From Candidatus Babelota bacterium (lineage in GTDB: Bacteria; Babelota; Babeliae; Babelales; Babelaceae): a stretch of 34,250 nt of DNA. The first letter of the stretch is position 1. Every line of letters begins with the position of its first letter. Below the pieces are notes generated by a model. The model was not told where the DNA came from and searched no databases. It saw only the letters and a program-made list of their open reading frames with translations. A program made the translations under genes and the position numbers. Location of the stretch: the NCBI GenBank assembly GCA_013815795.1, contig JACDFK010000006.1, positions 1-34,250 of the forward strand, given 5' to 3'. Of the stretch, positions 9,264 to 19,094 are shown one piece after another.

Positions 9264-10658
9264 TTACGCCGGTTGAACTATTTTTTCAGAATCTTCTTTT
9301 TGAGAATCTTCTTGTCTAGTTTTTTGGTCTTTCTGTTTAAGAGACCATTCATGGTATTTTTTGAGAGCTATAACTGTCAAGGTTGCGGTAAGCAATCCTC
9401 CTATGACAGAGGTACTCGTAAGGCAAGATTTTAAAGTTGTAGAAGTTTTGAATTGGCTATCTGTAATGTCGCCACTTTTTTCATTTTCAAAAGAATTCTC
9501 TACCGGAACTACTATCTTTATTTCTTTAATTTCAATTTTTTGAATATCGTTGACTAGTTCATCTTTTTGAGCATTTAAGTCAACTATTTCCCTGTCGAGG
9601 TTCTGATCGGGAACTATAAAGGGGATTGCTATCGGATCTACTTGACCCTCAGGTCGAACTACGTCTCCCCCAACTGCATTCTGGGCAACATTCAGGGGTT
9701 GTAGTACAGGATTGTCATCATTATCATTAAGATTATCTTTTAATGCGGGTATTAAGGGAATCATCTGGTTAATATCTTCTACATGAACGTTCTGTTGAAC
9801 TACAATAGCGGGTACATCGATAGCTATTAGTATTTCCTGGTTAGGTTCATTATTTTGAGTAGCTGATAGATTTAAGATCCAAGGACAATTTGCTATACAT
9901 GTTAGTAGTAAAAATTCAAACAGTCGCGCATCAAGGTAATAGGCTGCGTAGAGTGCGAGTGCTAAAAATGCAAAAGTTGTGGTAGAGCGGTCCGGTAATT
10001 GGATTGAGTTACTTATGCGTGAAATACGCGTTCGTATGTTGGCTTTTCTACCCGAACTGTAATGATATGCTAAAATATCTTCAGTCTCTTTTATTTTTTG
10101 CTCGTCGCTTCTTTTGTCATGTACGAGTTTCCCTTTTGGAATAATGAGATCCTTTTTTTTGGGGCTACTTTTAGGAGAGTGCGGTTGAAAAACTGCTTTA
10201 CAGTTCGTATGTATGTTTTTCAATATGTCTTTGAAAAACTCTTTGAGCCCTGGATGAGGTGATTGTGCTACCCAAGACATGCACTCTTGTAAAGTTTGTA
10301 TTTCCACCCCAGTTTTAAGAAACATTTTGGTAATCCATCTAATATTATTTATATGATGACGACCCTTTAGATCGTTTTGAAAATAGATGGCCCCTTGTAT
10401 TGACTGCTCTAACAACTGTTTTAAAAAATGTTGGTCTGAAGCATCAATAAGTTCAGTATCTTGGTAAAAAAGTTTTCCGTGATAAGCAAGTTCGAGTAAT
10501 ACTTCGTTTTGCGATAAATAGTGAGAGTTGGTGTAGAGGTCCGCCCTACTGATTAGCACACTATGTAGAGGATTTTGATCTGCTTCTTTGATTAACTCCA
10601 TTGAACTCACAGAGAGCGCCGGTAAGAGCGCTAGTAGTAATACTGTCTTTTTTATCAT
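9264..10658 (-). CDS. Hypothetical exported/membrane protein
   Basis: 464-aa ORF; signal-like N-terminus (KTVLLLALLPALSVSS), central hydrophobic segments and a C-terminal TM. Confidence 0.65.
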   Translation of the reverse strand: MIKKTVLLLALLPALSVSSMELIKEADQNPLHSVLISRADLYTNSHYLSQNEVLLELAYHGKLFYQDTELIDASDQHFLKQLLEQSIQGAIYFQNDLKGRHHINNIRWITKMFLKTGVEIQTLQECMSWVAQSPHPGLKEFFKDILKNIHTNCKAVFQPHSPKSSPKKKDLIIPKGKLVHDKRSDEQKIKETEDILAYHYSSGRKANIRTRISRISNSIQLPDRSTTTFAFLALALYAAYYLDARLFEFLLLTCIANCPWILNLSATQNNEPNQEILIAIDVPAIVVQQNVHVEDINQMIPLIPALKDNLNDNDDNPVLQPLNVAQNAVGGDVVRPEGQVDPIAIPFIVPDQNLDREIVDLNAQKDELVNDIQKIEIKEIKIVVPVENSFENEKSGDITDSQFKTSTTLKSCLTSTSVIGGLLTATLTVIALKKYHEWSLKQKDQKTRQEDSQKEDSEKIVQPA

Positions 10659-10936
10659 AGTTTCTTCTCCAGAGGAAGGTATAATGGTGTTAGTGTAAGC
10701 CGAAACTTTTAGGAGGCTTTTTCACTTTTATATTTTTTTTATAGCATTATTTACTGTATAGAGTACTAAAAAATAGAATGTTTGTCTAAAACTCTATAAA
10801 AAATAGTTGCCTATATCTAAAGGCAAAAAGAGTAATATTGATTATTAAAAATTATTATGCTGAGCGTAGTGCACCGTACACGATGCTTTGTTATGAGATA
10901 CATGGTTTTCTAGGAGCTTCTGAGGATTTTTTATTC

Positions 10937-12838
10937 TTAATCAGTTACTGATTGATCCGTTAAGACAGTAATTGCGTGATGATCCTGTGAACTGCAGGGG
11001 GTTCCATAGAGCGCATGTATAGACTCTTCGTGTAAAGTAGGGTCGAAAGGAAAATGCTCCTGCTCTTGGGCAATAGTTTTATTGAACTGTTTCCAGAGGG
11101 GAAAAGCGGTTTGCGAAGCAAAGGCTGCACCAAATGAGCGATTATTGTCTTCTCCTAGATATACTCCGGTGGTATAGTTTGGAGTTGCTCCTACATAGAT
11201 GCAGGTTCTAAATTCGTTTGTAGTGCCGCTTTTTCCAAATGCATCAGAAGCAAACCAGCTTGTAGGATTTTTTTTCTTTGACTGTTCTATTTTATGCATA
11301 AGGATTTTTGCTACCTGGCTGCTTATATGATGGCTTATGAGTTTTTTGTGCTGAGGGCTTGATTTCCATATTTTTGTGTCCCATTGGTCCTTTATCCATA
11401 CTATTGAATGGGGCTCACTATAAATCCCTCGATAAGCAAAGATATTCATCATAGCGACTATTTCTGATAATGACGCCTCAATACATCCAAGGGCAAGTGA
11501 AGGATAGGTATGGGAAGGGCGTAGACCGCATGCTTGGGCAAGATGTACCATTTTTTGAGGATTGGTGGATAAAAAAGTCTTTATTGCAACGATATTGTTT
11601 GAGCTTGAAAGCGCGTGAGCAAGGGTTATAGGTCCTTGAAATCTATTATTAGCATTTCCCGGGCTCCATTCTTTATTGTTCATCATAAGGGTATAGGGTT
11701 CATCAAGCTCTATTTCTGTGAAAGATTTTCCTTGAGCTAAAGCATGAGCATATACGAGTGGTTTAAATGTTGATCCCATCTGACGACGTGCTTTAAGAGC
11801 ACGATTAAATTGAGAAAACTGAAATGAGTTTCCTCCTACAAGAGCTTTTATAGCGCCAGTCGATGTTTCCATAGAAAGAAGAGCGCCTTCGAGCGAAGAT
11901 GTAAATCTTTTATTAAGGTGAATCAAATGTTTATTAAAAAGTGATTCAGCAGCTTCCTGCATTTTTCGATTGAGTGTTGTTTGAATTTTTAAACCACCCG
12001 TATAGAGTTTTTCTTTTCCTACTAATTTTTCTAGAAAAATGCGAAGAGTTTCTCGTAGATGAGGAGCCAATGCTTGATTGTCTCGTTTAATCGTAGTAAC
12101 TGATTTATTTATAGCAGTGTTATATTGATCGTCAGAAATAAATTCTAAAGAGAGCATGTTTTTTAGTATTAAATTACGTCTTTTTTTGTTCGATTCTGCA
12201 TCGTATAAAGGGCAATATCGCTGGGGGTACCGGACAATTGAGGCTAATGATGCTGCTTCATCTACTGAAATTTCAGAGATATGTTTACCCCAAAAAGTAA
12301 AACATGCAGCTTCTACTCCGTAAATTCCTGCACCCAGGTAAATGTGATTTAAATAGGCCTCTAATATCTGTTCTTTTGTAAACTGTCGTTCGATAACAAT
12401 CGATAATATCTGTTCCTTTATTTTTCGCTGAAAGCTTTTTGTGGGCTCGAAAAAAAGAAGTCGCACCAACTGTTGAGTAATAGTACTTGCTCCTTGTGCA
12501 CGGCGAAAGCTTACAATGTTAACGAGTATTGAACGAACAATCCCTTTTATAGAAAGGCCAGAATGTTTATAAAAGCCCCAATCTTCTGCTGCAAGAAAAG
12601 CTTGGATAAGACAGGAAGGTATCTGATCGATGCTTATCACTTCCCGTTTATCAAGTTGAAAGCGGCCCCATTCGTTACCTTCATCATCAAGTAAAAGAGA
12701 AGGTTTTCCTGGATCATAGTGTTCAAGCACCGAAAAGTCCACCCATGGCTGTTCGGTGATATAAAAAAGAGCTCCTAAGCTCATAACAATGCAAAGAACG
12801 AGGCAGGTGATAAAAAAAGATAGAATCCGTTTAATCAT
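10937..12838 (-). CDS. Bifunctional penicillin-binding protein, PBP1A type (transglycosylase/transpeptidase)
   Basis: GT51 motifs EDWGFYKHSGLSIKGIVRSI, QGASTITQQLVRLLFF, KEQILEAYLNHIYLGAGIYGVEAA; transpeptidase motifs GSTFKP (SxxK), SSSNN (SxN), FGKSGTTNEF (KSGT). Confidence 0.93.
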   Translation of the reverse strand: MIKRILSFFITCLVLCIVMSLGALFYITEQPWVDFSVLEHYDPGKPSLLLDDEGNEWGRFQLDKREVISIDQIPSCLIQAFLAAEDWGFYKHSGLSIKGIVRSILVNIVSFRRAQGASTITQQLVRLLFFEPTKSFQRKIKEQILSIVIERQFTKEQILEAYLNHIYLGAGIYGVEAACFTFWGKHISEISVDEAASLASIVRYPQRYCPLYDAESNKKRRNLILKNMLSLEFISDDQYNTAINKSVTTIKRDNQALAPHLRETLRIFLEKLVGKEKLYTGGLKIQTTLNRKMQEAAESLFNKHLIHLNKRFTSSLEGALLSMETSTGAIKALVGGNSFQFSQFNRALKARRQMGSTFKPLVYAHALAQGKSFTEIELDEPYTLMMNNKEWSPGNANNRFQGPITLAHALSSSNNIVAIKTFLSTNPQKMVHLAQACGLRPSHTYPSLALGCIEASLSEIVAMMNIFAYRGIYSEPHSIVWIKDQWDTKIWKSSPQHKKLISHHISSQVAKILMHKIEQSKKKNPTSWFASDAFGKSGTTNEFRTCIYVGATPNYTTGVYLGEDNNRSFGAAFASQTAFPLWKQFNKTIAQEQEHFPFDPTLHEESIHALYGTPCSSQDHHAITVLTDQSVTD

Positions 12839-12936
12839 ACAAGTCCTCGTTGAAAATTTGTTTTAGACTTACACCTATAGTATCATTGTTTTGTGTCACT
12901 TAAAAGTGGCTACGACCCTTTACCGAAAGGAGAGTT

Positions 12937-13365
12937 ATGCGAGCGAATGTTCTTTTTATAGTGGTATCCGCGATCCTTTTTATGATTGATTTGTGCGCCA
13001 ATGCACTGCTCATGGCTCCTCGGTGTTTCTTTATAACTACATTTTTTTATAGTTCAGTTATTCAGAATGCTCATCCTGGGAGGCTGGTAGGGCTCGCTAC
13101 TGGTATAGTTCTTGAAGCCTTTATAACTACGGGCGTGGCAGGAAGCGAACTTATCAGTATTATTCCCCTAGGGCTCCTGCTTTACTTTTTAAGAAAGAGT
13201 ATCGATCTCCCCCTTTTTGTTAAGGGTTTTCTGGTGGTGTTGTGTACTAGTGTTACCTCTCTGGAGGTTTTAAATATTTTCTATTTGAGAGCTACGCCTC
13301 TTTTTACGTTTATTTTTGTCCATTTCATAAGTGCATTATTTATGGTATGCTTTAAAATAAGGTAG
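12937..13365 (+). CDS. Small polytopic membrane protein, possibly MreD-like
   Basis: 142 aa, 4-5 hydrophobic helices; size and position among cell-wall genes suggest MreD, but sequence support is weak. Confidence 0.5.
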   Translation: MRANVLFIVVSAILFMIDLCANALLMAPRCFFITTFFYSSVIQNAHPGRLVGLATGIVLEAFITTGVAGSELISIIPLGLLLYFLRKSIDLPLFVKGFLVVLCTSVTSLEVLNIFYLRATPLFTFIFVHFISALFMVCFKIR

Positions 13366-13702
13366 TCAAGGTAATCGCTTGGGGTGCAATTCATTGTATC
13401 ATGAGAGGAAAGTCCGGACTCCAAACGAAAGAGGTACCTTAGAAATTAAGGGAGGTGAAAGCCTACGGAAAGTGCCACAGAAAATAACCGCTTTCTACGT
13501 AAGTAGAAAGTAAGGGTGAAAACGGGTGGTAAGAGCACCCGATGTATGTTAGTAATAGCATGCAGGGGAAAACCCTACCTGGAGCAAGACAAAATAGGCA
13601 TGTACGGTTTTTCGTTCCGGTTTAAACATGCGGGTATGTCGCATAGATAGATGGTTACCAACCGTGTAAACGGTACAGAATCCGGCTTATTGACTACCTT
13701 TT
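13359..13702 (+). ncRNA. rnpB: RNase P RNA (bacterial type)
   Basis: Conserved GAGAGGAAAGTCCGGACTCC near the 5' end and ACAGAATCCGGCTTATTGAC near the 3' end; P1 helix AAGGTAGTCA (13359-13368) pairs with TGACTACCTT (13691-13700). Confidence 0.93.
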
Positions 13703-13717
13703 ATACTGTGAGATGTT

Positions 13718-14419
13718 GTGTTACATGCTATTAAATCTTTTTTTTGGATAGTTCCTTTTGTGACCTTTTTGTCGGGGTATCAATTTTTAAGATACCTTTC
13801 ACACACGGAAATTATTGAAGTCCCTTCCGTTGTGGGAATGCATATCCATGATGCTATTAGAATCTTATCTGCCGATAAGCTAAATGTACGAATCTTAGAT
13901 GAAAAAAATGACCCAGATACTCCTGAAGGCATTATCATAAGCCAGGTTCCTTTAAAGGGCCAAAAAGTAAAACCTCATCAATCGATCTTCTTAGTTCTTA
14001 CACGTCGTCCTCCTGGGGTAAAAACTCCTTCCTTCTATGGCCTTACTGCAACGCAAGCGCGTTCCCAAGCTCAGGCAAAGGGAATAGAGTTGGAGGTGTC
14101 TTTTCTCGAAAGCGGATATCCGGTAGATAAATGCCTTGCTCAAAGCTCTTTAGTGGGATTAGAGCTTCCAGAGAAAAATATGTGGATATATTGCTCTTCT
14201 GGAATAAAGACTCAACGAATCTTTCCTGATCTTCGAGGACGTACCGTTGATGAAGTAGTCTCTTTTTTGGAACCCTATGGAATAACAGTATCTTTAGTTA
14301 ACTATGATGTAGAGTCTGTGCCCAAAAAAGAGAGTGCGGTAGTAAAAGATCAACGGCCCATACCCGGTTCTCTTGTTGATTTGAAGAAAAAACTCTCTGT
14401 TCAACTAACCGTATCTTAA
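13718..14419 (+). CDS. PASTA-domain protein with one N-terminal TM segment
   Basis: GTG start; TM (FFWIVPFVTFLSGYQFL); PASTA repeats EVPSVVGMHIHDAIRILSADKLNVRI...GIIISQVPLKGQKVKPHQSIFLVLTRRP, TPSFYGLTATQARSQAQAKGIELEV, FPDLRGRTVDEVVSFLEPYGITV...KDQRPIPGSLVD. Confidence 0.85.
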   Translation: MLHAIKSFFWIVPFVTFLSGYQFLRYLSHTEIIEVPSVVGMHIHDAIRILSADKLNVRILDEKNDPDTPEGIIISQVPLKGQKVKPHQSIFLVLTRRPPGVKTPSFYGLTATQARSQAQAKGIELEVSFLESGYPVDKCLAQSSLVGLELPEKNMWIYCSSGIKTQRIFPDLRGRTVDEVVSFLEPYGITVSLVNYDVESVPKKESAVVKDQRPIPGSLVDLKKKLSVQLTVS

Positions 14420-14692
14420 AACGAAGGATAGTTCTTTTATAAAATTTTTCGAAACGATAGGAATGCGTTATGCTAAAAACATGCATAGTTTCCACGCATA
14501 GGCAGTGAGATTTTTTACATTTCTATGGTAAACTAGTTTGTGAAATAAAGAGTTTTTTCTCGGTAAGTAAAAAACTTCCCCAGAGTAGAAATTCCAAAAA
14601 TCATTGACATTATATGATGTTTTTTATACAGTACACCAGAAGGAAATGCGTGGTTTTCTTAAGAAATATTTACCTTACGTAGAGGAGAATCT

Positions 14693-15007
14693 ATGAAACG
14701 TTTATTCTTTTTATGCCTACTTATAGCTGCACCTCTTAAGGCCGAGGGCCTTGTTGATACTTGGAATGAGTTGGGTAAATACCGTGTTGTAACAGCTCTC
14801 AAAGCAACAGGAACTGCGGGCCTTATATATCTTTCTGGTTTGTATACTCATGCACATGGCACAAAGCTTATTGAGTATGTTAACAGTGAGAACTATCAAA
14901 AAGCGTTCTATGAAGGTGTTCCTACTGCGGGAATGGCCTATATAACCTATCTGCTTTTCAAAGATCGTTTTAAGCCGTATGCAAAACACGCGCTTGCTAT
15001 TAAGTAA
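14693..15007 (+). CDS. Small hypothetical protein with signal peptide / TM
   Basis: 104 aa; MKRLFFLCLLIAAPLKAEG signal-like N-terminus; upstream GAGGAGAATCT ribosome-binding site. Confidence 0.65.
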   Translation: MKRLFFLCLLIAAPLKAEGLVDTWNELGKYRVVTALKATGTAGLIYLSGLYTHAHGTKLIEYVNSENYQKAFYEGVPTAGMAYITYLLFKDRFKPYAKHALAIK

Positions 15008-15419
15008 CATTTTTTAGGATAGAAGCTGGATTTTTTGAAGGCTTCTTCCTTTTCTTACACTTTTCATTCCCCGTCTTTATGATGATAAACTCTTTATTTT
15101 TTCACTGTAGGAGGCTATACCGGTGATGAATCTCTGCGAAATACAGTAGATAAGGGGTGCTCCTTAGGCGTAGCATCATTTTAAACGACGTACTGTCTCT
15201 ATAGTATTGTCTGGTTTTTATCGATTAGTAAGCGTTTATTAGGACTGATTATAAGTGAACCGGGAATCTATAAAATAACTGTTTTTTGCTATTTTTTTGT
15301 AGACCCAAGAGGAACTATTCCTTTAAGTAAGATACCTGTTAAGGGCCTTAAGACCTCTCACTGCCTCTATTTCATTTCTTCATGCGGAAAAACTATAAAG
15401 ATTGGTGGGACACAACTCT

Positions 15420-16127
15420 TTATAGAACCGTTTCAGTACTGTCATAAGGAGCCATGAGCTGTTTATAAACGTGTAGATCTATGAGAATAATAAGTGGCAG
15501 AATTAAAGGATAAAGGATTCCCAAAAGTGAATAAGCGACTGCATTTAAACAAAGAAGAAGAAAGATACGTCCTTTAGTGTCTGCGGTAAATTTTCTGCTT
15601 AGAAGAGCGTCCTCTTTTATCGACTCTGTCAAAGAATGAGCAATACTGTATCCCGTAAAGTAGTTTTTAAGCGCATATAAGACACCCGGAATAATGAATA
15701 GCAAAAGCCCTAACATACATTTAATTCTATAAAGTGTACGGGCTAAAAAGTACCAAAAAAAATTGGTAGGGGACTCTGTAAAAAAAGATTTCCAGGAAGG
15801 AGTAGTACCTTCGTATATTTGTATGCAAAATCTAAGCAGTTGATAGTAGTAAAGCTCAAACAGTGCTAAGAGAGCCACAGACCAGAGAAGTGTAATAATT
15901 TGTATTGAAAAAAGTCCTTGTACCGTATGCATCAGATTGGAGGGTAACACACAAAAATTCTTTATTGAAAAAGAGATACATAAAAAAGATATATGTATAA
16001 CTATACATGTCAGATAGATAAGAAAGGTGAGTCCAGAAACTGTGAGAAAAAATCTGCTATTTTTGCCGTAGGTACTGAATGCTGATTGAACTGCTCTCGT
16101 AAGAGATACTCTTTTGAATATTATCAC
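15420..16127 (-). CDS. Polytopic membrane protein of unknown function
   Basis: 235 aa with multiple long hydrophobic helices. Confidence 0.65.
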   Translation of the reverse strand: MIIFKRVSLTRAVQSAFSTYGKNSRFFLTVSGLTFLIYLTCIVIHISFLCISFSIKNFCVLPSNLMHTVQGLFSIQIITLLWSVALLALFELYYYQLLRFCIQIYEGTTPSWKSFFTESPTNFFWYFLARTLYRIKCMLGLLLFIIPGVLYALKNYFTGYSIAHSLTESIKEDALLSRKFTADTKGRIFLLLCLNAVAYSLLGILYPLILPLIILIDLHVYKQLMAPYDSTETVL

Positions 16128-16488
16128 AGTTATTCACTCCTTTAGGCATCAAAATATATACTATAGTCTTTAATAATGCTACTATACCATCATAAGCATT
16201 CATTCGTCAAATGCCCCTTGAAACCCTTTATATAAAGAGCTTTTTGAAAAAACTGCTTTATGATGAACATAAGAGGTTATAGGTACAATTTCAAAAATAT
16301 AACAAAGGTTTTTGTGTAAATAGCACCGGTTAATTTTATTGTACATTTACAGAGAGACACTGCTATGCATAGGAAAGATTTAACGTATGCAGTATTAGGG
16401 TAGGGATATCCTTTTTTGATTACGTAGGCACATGGTCGTAGAAAGAACTTAGAAGAGTCCCTCTCTATACTATGTCGGCCTAGATTTC

Positions 16489-17280
16489 TTATATACCGAA
16501 TGTTCGTGTGCGTTTGGTATATTCATTAAGAGCTGCATCGAGATCATGCGTTGTTAAATCGGGCCATAGGTTGTCAACAAAGTATAGTTCGCTATAGGTA
16601 GCTTGATAAGGCATAAAATTACTGAGCCTTTTACATCCTCCCGTTCTAATAATAAGATCAGGATCAGGAATGTTTTTTGTCCACAAGTACTTTTTGAATC
16701 CTTCTTCATCGGGGACTTCAGTTATTTTCTTTTCTTGTATATCTTGAACTATAGTCTTTATTGCGGAGATAATCTCTTGACGGCCACTATAACAAAAAAG
16801 GACGTTAAGTTGTAAATGAGAACCGTCTGCCGTACGTTCTTCAACCTTTTTAAGAGTAGGGAGAATCGACTGAGGAAAAATGTTTTTGTCTCCTAAAAAG
16901 CGAACAGTTACCTTCTGTTCAATAAGTTCAGGAAGTGATTTATTAGCTTCTTCAACAAAAAGCTTAAAAACGTCCTCTATTTCACTGGGATCTCTTTTGA
17001 AGTTTTCCATTGAGAATGCGTATACTGATACGATTTTAATGGAATGCTCAAGACAGTAGCGAACGAGTGTTCTTAAGGTATTCGTTCCATGACGGTAGCC
17101 CCATGAGCGTGCGAGATTTTTTTGGCTTGCCCAACGGCGGTTTCCGTCCATTATAACACCTAAATGTTGTATCGAATGGTTAGCAGGAGTATGAGAGGAC
17201 TGTACTGCACTGTGAGTGTACATTTTATGTGCAAGAGGTATGCAAAGGAGCCCAAGCAACACTAGGAGCCAGTAGGACAT
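16489..17280 (-). CDS. uppS: Isoprenyl transferase / undecaprenyl diphosphate synthase with N-terminal TM extension
   Basis: HLGVIMDGNRRWA, GYRHGTNTLRTLVRYC, VYAFSMENFKRDPSEI, PDLIIRTGGCKRLSNF, YSELYFVDNLWPDL. Confidence 0.92.
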   Translation of the reverse strand: MSYWLLVLLGLLCIPLAHKMYTHSAVQSSHTPANHSIQHLGVIMDGNRRWASQKNLARSWGYRHGTNTLRTLVRYCLEHSIKIVSVYAFSMENFKRDPSEIEDVFKLFVEEANKSLPELIEQKVTVRFLGDKNIFPQSILPTLKKVEERTADGSHLQLNVLFCYSGRQEIISAIKTIVQDIQEKKITEVPDEEGFKKYLWTKNIPDPDLIIRTGGCKRLSNFMPYQATYSELYFVDNLWPDLTTHDLDAALNEYTKRTRTFGI

Positions 17281-17918
17281 AGTTTACTCCTGAGCTGTTT
17301 GGATGATACTATTTTTTTTAGAAAAGGAATGGAGATATGAAGCGCATAAGAACTTCCCGCGAGGACAAGTGCAAAAAGCAGCCGTTCAATCCATACACAG
17401 CACATAAGTGTTTGCCAAAATGCTACCGTGGTATTATGGCTATAAATCCACAATATCGAGCCGACTGCATGGGTAGTAAGAGTACTTCCTAACGCTTGAA
17501 TAAAAAGAGGGCTGCGTGGAAGAAAGCTAATAATAAGAGGAGGTATCCAATATAGGGTATAAAATGCGCATTCTCTTCCTATCGGATGAAGAAGGAACAT
17601 GACAATACACAAAGTTGAGATAGAGGCCTTAAGAAACCGTGAGTCTGTTGCTAAAAAGAGTGCTCCACAAAAGGTGGGCATATGATTGAACAGATTAAAT
17701 CCTATAGAACCATAGAGTCCTGTTATAGCTGTGTGAACCATATAAGCAACCACTATATGAATTCCATTTCCAAAAAAGCCTGTAAGAGGCGTCAATGCAT
17801 GAGTAAGATTAAATGAAAGAAAGTTCGTGCCAAGAATAGGTGAGATTGAAAACGTCCCAAGTAACTGAGTAATAAGGGCACACGCAATCGTTCTGTAGCT
17901 TTTTTTTAAAAAGGACAT
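17262..17918 (-). CDS. Polytopic membrane protein of unknown function
   Basis: 218 aa, about 6 hydrophobic helices; 3' end overlaps the uppS start by 19 nt, suggesting co-transcription. Confidence 0.65.
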   Translation of the reverse strand: MSFLKKSYRTIACALITQLLGTFSISPILGTNFLSFNLTHALTPLTGFFGNGIHIVVAYMVHTAITGLYGSIGFNLFNHMPTFCGALFLATDSRFLKASISTLCIVMFLLHPIGRECAFYTLYWIPPLIISFLPRSPLFIQALGSTLTTHAVGSILWIYSHNTTVAFWQTLMCCVWIERLLFALVLAGSSYALHISIPFLKKIVSSKQLRSKLCPTGS

Positions 17919-18080
17919 AACAAATTTTCCTAAAAGTGGTATAGTAATGATATTCTATAGTATTTATAGTACAGTATGCCATTTTTATAGCCAATTAACA
18001 AAAGCATGTCTGGTTTTGTTGCATTCTTTGTAAAAGTAGAGGTATAATTTTACAGAGCAATTTTATGGTAAAGTGATGAT

Positions 18081-18746
18081 ATGATAAAAAATTATTTACA
18101 CTGTCTTTCTGATGCTATTACTCCAGAAACTACCGTGATTGCATTCGATCTTCATAATGTGGTTTTTAAGATGCAAACCCAAAAAGTTGTTGTGTCCTGC
18201 ATTAAGCTTATGCCCAAAGGAACATGGCGTTATGCTTTTAATCCTGTCTTGTGGTATCGTGCTTGTCGTTTTAAAGTTAATTCAAACGTAGCTGAAGATA
18301 TTTTTCATAAGCTCGCTATTCATTACCCTGGTCTTGCTCGTTTTAGAGGCGATTTCATACAGATTACTAATAATCAAAGGCCTATTGTTCCTGTTGTTGA
18401 GCTTATTATGCAGTTAAAACAACGAGGATATAAGTTATATGTTCTTTCGAATATAGGAAAGGATACTTTTTTTGAACTCAGTATGAAATATCCTGAAATA
18501 AGTGCGTGCTTTGATGGAGCTTTTACTGCGACTGCGGAAAATAACTATAATCACAAGCCTCATAAAAAGTTTTATGAACAGTTTAAAGATTTTTTAGCAG
18601 CTAATGGACAAAGCCACAAACAGATTTTATTTGTAGATGATCTGAAAAAAAACATCGTTGCAGCAACTCATTGTAATATTGGTGGAATTCATTATACGTC
18701 TTCAAAACAGCTCGTATCTCAATTTAAAAATCTGCATATTGTATGA
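18081..18746 (+). CDS. HAD-superfamily hydrolase
   Basis: Motif I VIAFDLHNVVF, motif II YVLSNIG, motif III Lys in HKPHKKFYEQF, motif IV ILFVDDLKKNI. Confidence 0.8.
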   Translation: MIKNYLHCLSDAITPETTVIAFDLHNVVFKMQTQKVVVSCIKLMPKGTWRYAFNPVLWYRACRFKVNSNVAEDIFHKLAIHYPGLARFRGDFIQITNNQRPIVPVVELIMQLKQRGYKLYVLSNIGKDTFFELSMKYPEISACFDGAFTATAENNYNHKPHKKFYEQFKDFLAANGQSHKQILFVDDLKKNIVAATHCNIGGIHYTSSKQLVSQFKNLHIV

Positions 18747-19094
18747 TGCAAAAAATTTAGATCGATACCATAGAGAAATTCCTTAAAAAAACTCTGTAGG
18801 TGCATGAGGGTAATAATGACTCGTTGATTACTGCAAAAATGAAAACCTATAGCTTTTAGTGTAAAGGCAACCGAAATCGCGGGAACTGTTAGCCTGTTGA
18901 CCCCTATTCCCTCCTACCGTCTTCATTATGGGGGCACACAGTATGACAAAATTTTTAAAAAATCATTAGAAAGCTTACCTAGCTGACTCATTGTAAATAT
19001 TTGTAAGTGCTAAAAATAGTTATAGAAATTTCCAAAGGGAAAAAAGTTTTGATTTTTACAGAGTATTTCGTTAGACTAAGAAAATTGAAATGTA

